Assembly (NCBI GenBank): GCA_020466095.1
Contig: CM035808.1
Coordinates: forward strand, 73,773,188-73,837,187
Length of the DNA: 64,000 nt
Direction: 5' to 3'
Origin: Chlorops oryzae
Lineage: Eukaryota > Arthropoda > Insecta > Diptera > Chloropidae
Within the stretch, counting starts at the first letter, position 1. Every line of letters begins with the position of its first letter. This document shows positions 33,201 through 44,180 of the stretch, in pieces. Position numbers and translations under genes: made by a program. Under the pieces are notes generated by a model. That model was not told where the DNA came from. It did no database searches and saw only the letters and a list, made by a program, of their open reading frames with translations.

Positions 33201-33533
33201 TTAACATTTTTTATTCTTGGCGTCCGTTGCCACATCTTCAAACAAATATGTTTGTGCTCCTGAATCAATCAAACGAGATATGGTGTAATCGATAGCCTTG
33301 TTGCAGGGTAATTCGATCCACACATTGTCTTTAATTGAATTCTCTGTTGCATTAACGTCAATCTTGTTCTTTATTATGTTCTTCTGCAATGTTCTTTCTT
33401 TGTGATCTTTGTGTTCATTATATAAATTCGTGTCCGACTTCTTGTAAAGAAAATTATTCTTCTTCCTGACATGGTCCTTATGCAAAATTTTTCTTTTGGA
33501 AAAGTCTTCTACATCAATGGTGTAATGCACCAC
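33201..33533 (-). pseudogene. Element B protease-like fragment
   Basis: A Lys-rich stretch leads to SRLIDSGAQTYLFED near the end; LIDSGA is the retroviral-type aspartic protease motif. The rest of a protease (flap, second half) is not seen. It differs from the LLVDTGAETG protease of G. Confidence 0.5.
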
Positions 33534-33597
33534 TGTTTATACTCTCTCATACTTACCTACGCACTATATTCATATACAACACACTCATATTTCAAAC

Positions 33598-35044
33598 TTA
33601 TTCTAATTCTCTTTAAGTTATAAAATATTAGTAGTGACATTATTGTAGGCACTCTCTTTCATACTTACCTATGTATCACATTCATATACGCATATTGCAA
33701 CGTTGTTCGCACTCTCGTTGAGTACTAAACATAAGAGTAGAGATTAAGCTGTATAAAGAAAATGATGTGAATAAAGATCAGAGTTATCATTGAAGTCAAC
33801 ACGAACGGTTCCTCCTTTTTATCCTCATGGTAAATGATCGTAATGACTTTTAATTTCAAATTGTATATAAAGTTATTATATGGCGATCGTGAGAAAAAGA
33901 ACCGCACATAAATGGATTAAAATTAAATTAAAATAATAGAGTTTACATCAATGGATTATAATAAATTAAAATAAAGCGTAACAAGGTGCTTTGGAATTTT
34001 TCGCCGAACAAACATACGGCAATGAGCTTTGTGCAAACATCGAACTAACACACAAAGAAAAAGAAATTCTTAAAATAATTGTAAACTATATAAACCTACT
34101 CGAAGTGGTGAAAAAAAAAGAAACAAATAAATAACATACAATAAAACTATTAGTAAAATATATTCCGTTGTATAATAAATTTGTGAAGTGACCACGTGTT
34201 TTGTCCTCGTGAAGCAGTAAAACCGTTACGAACAAGAAAGCGAAAAAAACCAACAACACCAACAACATACAATTGGAAAACCTTAGTAATGTCTATAAAG
34301 TGAGGTTATAACTTAACACCACGTGCCAAAGTACAGAAGCACTAAAGCTACATTATATTAGAACCGTTTGAACACAACATACAAAAAAAAAAAAAAAACA
34401 CGTTTACATATAAAGCGAGGCTATGTAAGGGCGTCTCAAATAAAGACACATAATGATCCAATATCAATGATGTAAAATAATCATGAAATTCACACTAATA
34501 TATTCAACACCTAAAACAAAGACATGTAAAAGTAAAGTAAAACAACATCAATAAAATTGCCGTGTAAAACAGACACACCAACGGGTTCATCTGAAACCAG
34601 CATTAATTTGGATTGGAATAACGGGAAACAAGAATAAAGCACATCATCATGGATATGTCAGGAACCAATAATTGTGAACCGTTTGGAAAGCAAGAACAAC
34701 AATCAAAGACCATATACGAATCGAAGCAAGGAAATAAGAAGAAAATACACAACAACAACGATTATTCTAATTCTCTTTAAGTTATAAAATATTAGTAGTG
34801 ACATTATTGTAGGCACTCTCTTTCATACTTACCTATGTAACACATTCATATACGCATATTGCAACGTTGTTCGCACTCTCGTTGAGTACTAAACATAAGA
34901 GTAGAGATTAAGCTGTATAAAGAAAATGATGTGAATAAAGATCAGAGTTTTCATTGAAGTCAACACGAACGGTTCCTGCTTTTTATCCTCATGGTAAATG
35001 ATCGTAATGACTTTTAATTTCAAATTGTATATAAAGTTATTATA
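33598..35044. mobile_element. Possible TRIM: 283-bp direct repeats around an 881-bp core
   Basis: 33598-33880 and 34762-35044 are direct repeats of equal length with about three mismatches. The core after the first copy begins TGGCGATCGTGAG, shaped like a primer-binding site. No coding capacity. Against a classic TRIM: the repeats do not start TG and end CA, and no target duplication is visible. A local duplication is the alternative. A weaker relative of part of the repeat lies just outside, at about 33541-33597. Confidence 0.45.
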
Positions 35045-35047
35045 ATG

Positions 35048-35990
35048 GCCTCCCCCCTACAGCCTTAGCTTGGATCGTCACTGTCTCTGCAGTACAAATA
35101 CTTTTGCTAAAATTGGCTATATGTCCGGTATATTCAGTATTTTTGATATCTATAACTGAATTATTCGTCTGTTCATTTTTTTCTAAAGCGTCATCTCCTG
35201 CCTCCTTGCTCTCAGTTTCATTGAAAAATAACTCTAACAGTCCTTCAATGGTGTCATCTTTGTCAGTTGGTTTTCTCGAAAATTCTCGCTCAACAAAATC
35301 TGTTTCAGCTTTAGTGTCATCTAATGGATTTAATTCTTCATTTACGATCTGTTCCCTACTAAATGTGTTGTATGGCGTTGAATATGATTCGTTGTTATTA
35401 AGCGTTGTGTCAAGATCATTTAATTTTCTATATGTTATTATAACTTCTTCTCTTCTATTACGACAGTTGTGAAACCGATAAAACCAAACGGCTGTCTTTC
35501 TTTTGAAGATTATAATTAAGCTTAGTATGAAAAGCCATAGAAATTCAAAAACGCTGGTTCTACCTTCGCCTTCAATGCATTCTTCATCTTGAATGTCTTG
35601 TCTTGATTCATTTCTCCCATTTAATATTTCTACCCTTTCGGAATGAAAATAAGTTATTAAATGTACGTTTGCATTTGTTTTTAGTGGATGTTTATACTCG
35701 TAAACTCCCAGGGGCCTATTCTCTACGTTGAAATTCTTCCTTTGACTGTTTTTTAATGAAATTTCTTTTTTACTTTCGATATTTTTTATTTTATTTACGA
35801 AGTGCAAGTTTATTTCGTCTTTGAGCACAATATCATCTATATACCTATTTGCTATTGAAGAACTTCTATTCTTTATTTTTAACAAATTTTCCTTTTTACT
35901 TTCTATATTTATTACTCTATTAAATATCCCGGGCCTATCGAAATCTTCGAAGAAGATCTTTCCCCTGGTTAAATTTTTAAAGGATGGCAT
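35048..35990 (-). CDS. Element B ORF: DRPGI/NIESKKEN protein with membrane segment
   Basis: No known domain recognised. The N-terminus has RGKIFFEDFDRPGI and two copies of a NIESKKE(N/I) block (about residues 28 and 69). A hydrophobic segment (FLWLFILSLIIIF) lies near residue 150. An acidic C-terminal half ends with TAETVTIQAK, which resembles the TETVSIPARASK block after the protease in G and E. It is homologous to the 480-codon ORF of C. The last codons run into the repeat-bounded insert, so the natural C-terminus is lost. It may be envelope-like or a novel accessory protein. Confidence 0.65.
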
Positions 35991-36440
35991 TATTGTATTT
36001 CTATTAGTTCGAATTCAAATTAGCGTTGATAAGTGGTTTTTCGCTTCGGACTACATTTTGGCTGTGATTGCAAAACCGTTTTTTAAATTTGTTATGCCGT
36101 TTATTCTCAATATAACTCATGTTTCTAAAATATATGTAAAAAACTGTGCAATTATTATTCTGAGCCTCGGACGTGAATAAACAAGTGAATCTAACCAAAA
36201 TATTGCAATTCATTGCTAACTTCTTAACAGTAAGGACTCTGGGCAAAAAAAAATATTTTATTCAAAAGTTTTTTTTTTAACTCACCATATGTTTATGCGT
36301 GTTTTACGCTCTGTCGATTTTCTGCTTTCCGCCTTCCGATTATTTCTTTGGTCTTCAGCTCTGTCTTTTTACTCTATTTTATTATACAATTTTCGACTAA
36401 TCTTGGACTTTCTTATACAACTCTTAATAAGCCGTATTGC

Positions 36441-36658
36441 TAAGGTGTCCTTTGGAGTTATCAACTCTCCCAGACCCTGTTGGATTTGGTATCACCGCTC
36501 TCCAACAGTTTATAACAGTACAACTTAAATAAGGTTAATATAAAAATCATCGGTGTTATTCCGCCCACTTCGCGCCATTTTTACTAAGGTGTCCTTTGGA
36601 GTTATCAACTCTCCCGGACCCAGTTGGATTTGGTATTACCGCTCTCCAACAGTTTATA
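36441..36658 (-). repeat. Paired leader hairpins of element B
   Basis: Two copies of a 74-bp unit (36441-36514 and 36585-36658). In each, a stem GTTGGA/TCCAAC encloses a GGTAT(C/T)ACC loop. Equivalent units with other stem sequences occur in the leader of C. Possible packaging, dimerisation or translation signal; inference. Confidence 0.65.
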
Positions 36659-36765
36659 GTAACTGGTTCGAAAATGGGTGAAATATTCACCAATTTTAAC
36701 CCATTATCAAGATTGTCGTTCTTTGAAAACCGCAAGGATCGTAGTTCGTTCCCAACTAACTTTAG

Positions 36766-36784
36766 TCGAAAACCGGCTGCGCCA
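36766..36784 (-). promoter_or_regulatory. Primer-binding site of element B
   Basis: On the - strand TGGCGCAGCCGGTTTTCGA, four bases inside the 5' LTR. C and G have TGGCGCAGCCGGTATTCGA at the same place. The TGGCGCAG start resembles the tRNA-Ser-type sites of other gypsy elements, but the exact tRNA is not established. Confidence 0.75.
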
Positions 36785-36788
36785 TAAA

Positions 36789-37532
36789 TGTTGTGTCGTC
36801 TAGGGAGCGCGTCTAAGTAGATGAACGCAAGGAATTACTCGAAACCGTTTAATATTAAATATAGCTTTTATTTATTTACTTTAAGGCGTAACATTAAATC
36901 CTTAGGCTAACTAACTTAACTCAGCTATTCCCTAGCTAACACGGAGATCCACACTTCAACGTCCTGGCTCGTGAGTAGGTGCGTTAAAGTTGAGATCTAC
37001 TGTTTACTTTGGTTCACGGTTCTGATCGTAGTCCTCTTCCAGTGCACGAATCTCAGTTTAAATAAAGAGATATTGCTGTTCTAGCAATATCGGTTGTTGC
37101 GACACTGTTCTGGGTCATCTCCATTGTTGTTGTTGCGTGTTCCAAATATATCAGGCCGATCAGGTGAGCTTACTCATTGTTGTTGCGTGCTTCTGTTGCT
37201 TAATACTTCTAGCGTCAGCTTTATTGCAGTCTTCGCCTGCTACGTGTTGTTGTTGTTATTATTATTGGAGCAGGTCAGTATTTAAGACGATGAACTTCTT
37301 ATGCATAGCTTATGTGACATAATTGCTGACTAGCTGTTTCGGAAATTTCGTCTTGCCGCTCACTCGCCCGATCCAATCGTCTGATGTTGTTAGTATTTGC
37401 GATCATTGGCTTTGATTGTTTCCGCCAGCGTTAATGTTTTATTGATTCTGAACGCCGCTGTTTTCGGTGTTGCACTTTACCGCATATCGAAATAAGGTAT
37501 AAGAACTGTTTGTGCGGTTGTGACACACAACA
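36789..37532 (-). repeat. 5' LTR of element B
   Basis: 744 bp, partner of 29965-30708. The 4-bp CCTT duplication abuts its outer end at 37533-37536. Confidence 0.9.
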
Positions 37533-37542
37533 CCTTTTTCAT
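37533..37542 (-). pseudogene. First codons of the Polinton-type polymerase gene
   Basis: The - strand reads ATGAAAAAGG up to the element B boundary. Removing element B and one CCTT copy joins this in phase to the first zinc finger at 29960. This fixes 37542 as the start of the interrupted gene. Confidence 0.7.
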
Positions 37543-37564
37543 TTTGATTGTTAATTTTTATATT

Positions 37565-37717
37565 CTAGAAACAAAAAAGCAAAATATGATATTAAATTTA
37601 ACCCTACGTTCCCAGTAGGAATGAAAGGAATTAATATACTTATAAAATATTAAACATTAAATAAAAATATTAAATGCTACGTGCACACTTCAGAAAAGGA
37701 TGCAAAGGGTCACATAC
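37565..37717 (-). other. Probable 5'-UTR intron of the polymerase gene
   Basis: On the - strand a perfect donor CAG/GTATGTG (intron starts at 37717) and an acceptor TTTTTTGTTTCTAG (ends at 37565) enclose 153 bp, lying 22 bp upstream of the ATG at 37542. Length and sites fit a fly intron. RNA evidence is lacking. Confidence 0.5.
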
Positions 37718-37831
37718 CTGGGGGTTTGACGGCGGAATTGTCTGCGATCGTCTTTGAGTGTAAACTTTGATGATGGACGTTAGTCTCTATCAATACGAGG
37801 ATCACGATACGGATTGGACAAGTCCACGGGG

Positions 37832-37839
37832 ATTTTATA
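37832..37839 (-). promoter_or_regulatory. Candidate TATA box upstream of the polymerase gene
   Basis: GTATAAAAT on the - strand, about 115 bp upstream of the candidate splice donor. This would give a first exon of roughly 90 bp. Weak evidence on its own; it gains support from the neighbouring intron signals. Confidence 0.35.
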
Positions 37840-38306
37840 CACTTAAAGACGACACTAATTTCGAAACCGACGCTCACGATCGATTTTTCGATAAATTTAA
37901 ACTGAACTGTTTGATTTCACTTTAAAGAATGGCAACACCAAAGGAGAAAATCTGATTTTATGCACACTTCGCTTCACAATTTTGTTCATGTTGTACAATT
38001 CTTATCCATAAATTTTTCTTAAGAAATAAACGGGATGCAACTGTTTGTTTTTCTTGTCCAAAAAATTTTAATATTCCCCTGATTGAACTGAATTTGAACT
38101 TGAAAATTTTTTGAATAAACATCCAATGAGGCAAGCTTCAACTTGTTCTGGCTAAAAAATCATGCCTTATCTTCATCTCAATGACTTCAGTAGCGATAAG
38201 TCAACTCCAGCTCTAACCCAATGTTTACATATTGAACTATATATGCTCTCCTACCGCACAGTTCCTCACCCCCTCACCTCTTCAATGAGGCTCAGTGCGA
38301 ACCTTC

Positions 38307-39135
38307 TGTTGCGTGTCTGCTGGGGAGAAGGACCTCTAGTAAAGCGCCAACAAAGGATTCCGTTGAATAAAACACTCTTTACTCCTTTTCCATAGGTGTT
38401 TCTTTATTAAAGTCTTTTAATGATGTTTACAGGTTCTACTCTAGCTTACTTTACTGCCCTAATCCCTTAGCTAACACTGAGATCCACACTTTGTCGTCCT
38501 GGCTCGTAAGTAGGTGCGCCAAAGTTGAGATCTGATTAGACTTTCGATTCCAAACTGCAAGTCCTGCTCCGTAGATCGAAGCTCCGCTTAAATAGATCAA
38601 TATTGCCGATCTAGCAATATTGGATATTGATTGATTTCATAAGTATGACTTCGAACTTCCCCTGCCGGTGTGCCTACGTTGCACTTGTTGTTGTTGCACC
38701 TGGCTCTTGTTGTTCTGTTGCGTTGATTGCCCTTCTCGATCGCCTTTTGTTGTTGTTACCAATAGCTTTATTGCTGCGTTTCTATTGTTGATGTAGGACT
38801 GCCTTTGAAGACGTTGAACCGCTTATGCCGTTGCTTATTGCTGACTTGCATGCTCGTGGTCTTTCGTCTTTTCCCCCGCTTGCCCTTTCCTCCAGTCGGC
38901 GTTGTGCCAAGTTTAGGTACCGGCGATCGGTATGCTTCTTTACGTAATTGTTTTCAGTAGTTGAGTTCTAATGTTGTTGTTGTTCTTGCTGAAGGGTGTC
39001 GGATTTCGAGCTCGGTGCTGTGTCGTCGAACTCATTTGCTGTGTTTTGATTGTTTTTATATGTTTTGTCACTTTTACCGCTTAGAGCTGATAGCGTGACG
39101 TTGGAGTGTGACGTGACGCTTTTCGACTCACAACA
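38307..39135 (-). repeat. 3' LTR of element C
   Basis: 829 bp; - strand start TGTTGTGAGTCGAAAAGCG, end ...CAGACACGCAACA. Partner at 43348-44176. Confidence 0.9.
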
Positions 39136-39152
39136 TCCCTCCCCTCCTCGGC
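39136..39152 (-). promoter_or_regulatory. Polypurine tract of element C
   Basis: On the - strand GCCGAGGAGGGGAGGGA, directly before the 3' LTR, matching the position and composition in B. Confidence 0.85.
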
Positions 39153-41067
39153 AAGTCACGAGCATCGTGACTGTTCATAAAAACGTTGCGGCTACCAGGT
39201 TGAAATCTGAGACTCGGGTCAGCCTGCCATGATGTCTGCTGATAGTGGTTATGGGCTCGCCGATGTCACTGGTAATGCTCTGGTAGGTTGCTTGCTTGGA
39301 TGGGTGTGATGATTTCTAATCATCCCGATCTTCTTGATAGTTGGCCGGTGCGTGATGAAAATTGATGTCGCTGCTTCTATGATGTGTTTTGTCTTGATTG
39401 TTGCTGTTCCGGTGTGGGATCTCAGTGTTTTGAAGAAGATTTAGAATTGTACTTTCTACCTTAAAACTATTGTTATATTTGCTCAATTTGTTTTCAAACA
39501 TTGACAATATTCTCATATGTATGTTTTACTTTACTTTTTTTCGAATTAATAGGTATTCAATATTTTATGAATTTTAATTCATATTTTCTTTTAAACCGTG
39601 ATATACTTATATTAGTTTTTTTTTGTCCATTGGATCGAAAACTTTGCTATTATATATATATATTTTTTTGGAATTCTTACAATTTCTAATAAATCTGTAT
39701 TTTTTAATCGGATAGCATTTGTAAATGAAAATACTTAAATATATATATATATATATATATTTTCCTTCTTAAAGTCTTAGTACTTCATTAAAAACTTTTT
39801 ACATTTTTCTTTTTAAAAATTCGTCTGAAGAACAATCAATTGTTAATTTAATATATTTATACTGTTCGTAATTTTCAAATGGCTTGAAAATTTTGAGAGT
39901 GACATTGATTTTACATAATTTTTTTTTTTTTCATTTCCTAAAATTTTAGTACTTCCTCGAAAACTTTTTTTTAAACTTTTTTTTTTTTACAATCAATTGC
40001 TTATTGAATATATTCAGGATGGTCGAAATTTTCAAATAAAATGAATTTGGATTATAAACATATGTAAGTATGTGGCTCGAAAATTCTGAGGGTCAAAATG
40101 ATTTTAGATTATGCAAGTATGTTGCATTCGTTTGACTTTATGTTTTTTTCAAAATTTTTCTATTTTAATAGACCCCTTCCCCCTCTTAATGGGAGATTGC
40201 AAACAAATAAGGTATATATTTTTCAAATGTATTCATGGAAGTATGTGCAATTGCTTGTTCAATTGCAAGTACTTTTTCGGTGCCGCAGTGCTAGGCGACT
40301 GCTGACGAATCAAATAACTAAAATTTCATGCACAATCAAAGCAATATACTTTAATAGGTGCTTATGTATGTGTTATTTCATGAATCATGTGGATGCATGT
40401 GATTGTGCGTCCAAATGCTTCTTGTGTCTAAAATGGGAGTTTATGATTAAACTTCCGATAAAAATGAGTTACATGGACTTTTATGATTTAAATATTTATT
40501 TAATTTTTTTTTTAAATAGTAAATGGTTTTATCTAACCGCTACAATACCTATTTTTCCAGGTATTGCTTTGAACTAGATGTCTCTTGATACACAAATATA
40601 CCAATATTTTGCAAATATTTGTATATACGTCCTTTTATATTTACCAACATATTATATCTTCTTTTTTGTCGCTTAAATTCTTTCGGTCCTTCTCGTTGGT
40701 TTACCTTGAATGATTATAGAAGTAGACATAAATTGCCCTGAGCCCCTCCTGTTGTTTCAAGATCGTGAATTTCTTTACCCGGAGAGGTGAAACGTCTGCA
40801 TTTACAATATGAGACAAAATAGATGTTCCAAAACCTTAAAATTCGTTTAACTCAAAAACAAAGCAAAAAAGTGTTTTTTTTTCTATTTGTAACGGAATTT
40901 ATTTGAATTTTTATTTTTCGTTGTCATTCCTTATTTAGACATCGCAGCAAGCGATATTAAAAAGAAATTTTTTGTGACAATAATGATTAGATATAAAAAC
41001 AGTCAGCTCTCGTTTTAATCGAGATAAACCTATGTTTTTGGGACAGTACTTTGAAATTTTAATAAAG
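39153..41067 (-). other. 3' untranslated region of element C
   Basis: AT-rich, with (AT)n near 39650 and 39750. It includes a perfect small hairpin, ATCGC at 40941-40945 against GCGAT at 40951-40955, in the same context as in G. The open frame 40098-40577 on the other strand has no recognisable content. Confidence 0.6.
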
Positions 41068-42505
41068 CTACGGCACATTGTAGTTATGGGCGAAAAATTT
41101 GTCTAGATCTTTTAAATCTCTTGCATGTTTTATCTTAATAAGCAATATTTTTAATTTAGATTTGCTTTGTATGAGAACAGATTCTTTTACAATGGAGAAA
41201 AACTTTTGAATTGATATTTGCATTACATTCGGACTTTTGAAATACTCGTACAACGTCAGCTCTCTTATTTCTGATTCTTCATTCAGGTTTACTCTTTCAA
41301 CAGAAACTTCCTCATGGGGATTTGTATGTTTATCTGGTGGGTTTCCTTTCAAAATATCTTCAACTACTTCTTTATTACCATTAGTACCATCTCGTATAGT
41401 ACCACAAGAATTATTCTCGACTTCCTTGTCGAATTCATCTTTTTTATTTCTATTTTTACCACAAAAATTACCCTCGAACTCCTCGTCGAAGTCGTAATCC
41501 AATACATTCGACTTTTTATTCGAAACATCCCCACCGCTAGATAGTCCCTTCTGATCCTTAATTTCTTCTTTCTGAATTTCCTTATCGTCCAACACAAAGC
41601 TCTCTAAAATCGGTGCCACTTTCGCTTCCCTCGCTTTGATCGTAACTGCCTCTGCAATACAAATCTTATCGATCTTGGGAATGACGAGTTGAAGTGACTC
41701 TGATTGACTAAGCTCGGAATGCATAACTTCTACATTTTTCTCAATGTCAATATTTTCTCCAAATCTACTTTTTCGTGAATAAGTTTCTCTTTTCAACACA
41801 TCTGACTTAACCAAACTATTATCCGGCCCATTGTCCACTGACAAGTTAACAATATCATTTATTGTTTGTCCACAAGGAAATACTGCGAATATGTCGTTGG
41901 ACACAGACTGCGAATCTTCGATGTTAAGTGTAGATTCATTATTATTACTGACTCTTTTACCATTAAATTGTTTTTTATGTTCATCCCAGATTTTATAAGC
42001 CCAAACACAGCTTACTATGGCTTTTTCGATTAAAAAACTTAAACTGAATAGCACAAAAGATATCGATAAAAATAAAAATTTTAGTATATCTTCGTTTTTA
42101 TTCATCAAAATTTCAATTCTTTTGCCTTCTTCAGATGGTTCTTTTTTATTATCTACCTGGCAAAGGGATAAACTTTCTCTGTCTTGCCCATTTACTTCAC
42201 TTACTTCATTTTTCTCATTTAATATTTTTAAATTTTCGGAACGAAAACAAGTTATCAAATGAAATTTTTCATCTGATTTTGATGGAGGCTTAATCTTCAA
42301 TAACTTTTCTTTTTTACTCTCAATATTTTTTACTTTTTTAACAAACTCTAAGTTAATTTCATCTTCGACTCCAAAATTTCGAAAATCTGTCTTCAATTTC
42401 AACAGATTTTCCTTTTTACTTTCTATATTTTTTACTCTATAATAAATCCCGGGTCTGTCTAAGTCTTCAAACAAAATTTTACCTCTGTCTGCGTTTTTAA
42501 GGAAT

Positions 42506-42510
<5 letters not shown>
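41068..42510 (-). CDS. Element C ORF: DRPGI/NIESKKEN protein, 480 codons, intact
   Basis: The N-terminus (RGKILFEDLDRPGIYYRVKNIESKKE) and the repeated NIESKKE block match the ORF of B. A hydrophobic segment (FLFLSISFVLFSLSFLI) lies near residue 145. AEAVTIKAREAKVAP (near 290) corresponds to the post-protease block of G and E. The acidic second half (DFDEEFEGN, ILKGNPPDKHTNP) and the terminal KFFAHNYNVP correspond in order to KFDEEVDRN, IFKDNPLSRLHNSP and KIFAYNFKVP in G. It may be envelope-derived or a novel accessory protein; no known domain is assignable. Openness in a young element argues that it is used. Confidence 0.7.

Positions 42511-42543
<33 letters not shown>
42511..42543 (-). repeat. 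Poly(A) run (sense) just upstream of the element C ORF
   Basis: About 33 consecutive T on the + strand, that is, a poly(A) in the element transcript directly before the start codon. G has a similar A-run near 58817-58848, but after its ORF. Confidence 0.8.
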
Positions 42544-42544
<1 letters not shown>

Positions 42545-42964
42545 TTTTAATACAAACTCGACTTGAAAATTTTTTAAATTAGCGTCCAGTATTGACGACT
42601 CAATGGCTTTTCGCTTCGAGCTACATTTTGGCTATGATTACAAAACCGTTTCTTAAAATTATTTTTACGGATTTTCTCTAAATGGCTCATTTTTCTAAAA
42701 TATCTATATTCAACCAAGGTATTGAAATTCATCGTCAACAGTAAGGACTCTGGGTGAAAAAATTGTTATTCAAAGTTTTTGTACTCACCATATTGTATGC
42801 GTATTTTGATAAAGCTGTAATTCTTGTTGTTGGATGATGTCGCCTTTTACTTGCGCCGCTTTTTCCATTTTTTATTATTATATATATGTATATATATATG
42901 TTTTTTTTTTTATATAAAATTTTTATTCAAAGTACTCTGTTATGCCCTTATTGCGATTGTGCTG

Positions 42965-43181
42965 CTAAAGTGTCCTTCGGAAGTTTCACTCACACCCGGA
43001 CCCTGACGAATTAGGTTTCACCACTGTTTGACAGGTTATAGCAGTGCAGTACAAAAAGGGTTACAACAAAATAATTGATATAATTCGGTACATTTATGTT
43101 GTTTTTCATTGAAATGCCTTTCGGAAGTTTCACTCACGCCCAGGCCCCACTGAATTAGGTTTCACCACTGTTCAGTAGGTT
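42965..43181 (-). repeat. Paired leader hairpins of element C
   Basis: Two units (42965-43039 and about 43110-43181) with the same layout as in B. The second has a perfect ACTGAA/TTCAGT stem (43149-43154, 43171-43176) around a GGTTTCACC loop; the first has a longer, imperfect CCTGACGAA/TTTGACAGG stem. Loop conserved, stem sequence changed. Confidence 0.65.
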
Positions 43182-43323
43182 CCAATGAATAACTCAAATA
43201 TATCCAATATATATCAATCTTACCCCACTGTGGCCAAAAGTCGTTGTTTCATTTGTTATGGTTTGTTAGTTTGAACACCGTACTGTTGTGAAAGGATCGT
43301 GATTCGTACCCGACTATCCTTAG

Positions 43324-43342
43324 TCGAATACCGGCTGCGCCA
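43324..43342 (-). promoter_or_regulatory. Primer-binding site of element C
   Basis: On the - strand TGGCGCAGCCGGTATTCGA, five bases inside the 5' LTR, identical to that of G. Confidence 0.8.
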
Positions 43343-43347
43343 TAAAA

Positions 43348-44176
43348 TATTGCGTGTCTGCTGGGGGAAAGGACCTCTAGTAAAGCGCCAACAAAGGATT
43401 CCGTTGAATAAAACACTCTTTACTCCTTTTCCATAGGTGTTTCTTTATTAAAGTCTTTTAATGATGTTTACAGGTTCTACTCTAGCTTACTTTACTGCCC
43501 TAATCCCTTAGCTAACACTGAGATCCACACTTTGTCGTCCTGGCTCGTAAGTAGGTGCGCCAAAGTTGAGATCTGATTAGACTTTCGATTCCAAACTGCA
43601 AGTCCTGCTCCGTAGATCGAAGCTCCGCTTAAATAGATCAATATTGCCGATCTAGCAATATTGGATATTGATTGATTTCATAAGTATGACTTCGAACTTC
43701 CCCTGCCGGTGTGCCTACGTTGCACTTGTTGTTGTTGCACCTGGCTCTTGTTGTTCTGTTGCGTTGATTGCCCTTCTCGATCGCCTTTTGTTGTTGTTAC
43801 CAATAGCTTTATTGCTGCGTTTCTATTGTTGATGAAGGACTGCCTTTGAAGACGTTGAACCGCTTATGCCGTTGCTTATTGCTGACTTGCATGCTCGTGG
43901 TCTTTCGTCTTTTCCCCCGCTTGCCCTTTCCTCCAGTCGGCGTTGTGCCAAGTTTAGGTACCGGCGATCGGTATGCTTCTTTACGTAATTGTTTCCAGTA
44001 GTTGAGTTCTAATGTTGTTGTTGTTCTTGCTGAAGGGTGTCGGATTTCGAGCTCGGTGCTGTGTCGTCGAACTCATTTGCTGTGTTTTGATTGTTTTTAT
44101 ATGTTTTGTCACTTTTACCGCTTAGAGCTGATAGCGTGACGTTGGAGTGTGACGTGACGCTTTTCGACTCACAACA
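43348..44176 (-). repeat. 5' LTR of element C
   Basis: 829 bp, nearly identical to 38307-39135. Its inner terminal dinucleotide is mutated (TATTG instead of TGTTG on the + strand). Confidence 0.9.
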
Positions 44177-44180
44177 CTTC

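Larger units (their letters stand above)
29965..37532 (-). mobile_element. LTR element B, gypsy-type, without RT or integrase
   Basis: Paired 744-bp LTRs, 4-bp target duplication CCTT (29961-29964 and 37533-37536), primer-binding site next to the right LTR and purine tract next to the left LTR fix the - orientation. It encodes an ORF with a membrane segment, a protease-like fragment and a protein tail shared with C and G. A 1.45-kb repeat-bounded insert and a MITE lie inside it. No RT, RNase H or integrase motif can be found on either strand. Confidence 0.85.
38307..44176 (-). mobile_element. LTR element C, young, without RT or integrase
   Basis: Paired 829-bp LTRs with about five mismatches by eye, 4-bp duplication CTTC (38303-38306 and 44177-44180), primer-binding site and purine tract in - orientation. 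It has one intact ORF of 480 codons, homologous to the ORF of B and, in its second half, to the end of the G protein. No gag, RT, RNase H or integrase is seen. Near-identical LTRs mean recent transposition in trans. Confidence 0.88.

Noticed and set aside
37770..37925. 51-codon, Asp-rich open frame on the + strand upstream of the polymerase gene
   Set aside because: Short, no recognisable motif, and antisense to the candidate TATA box and first exon. It could be chance.
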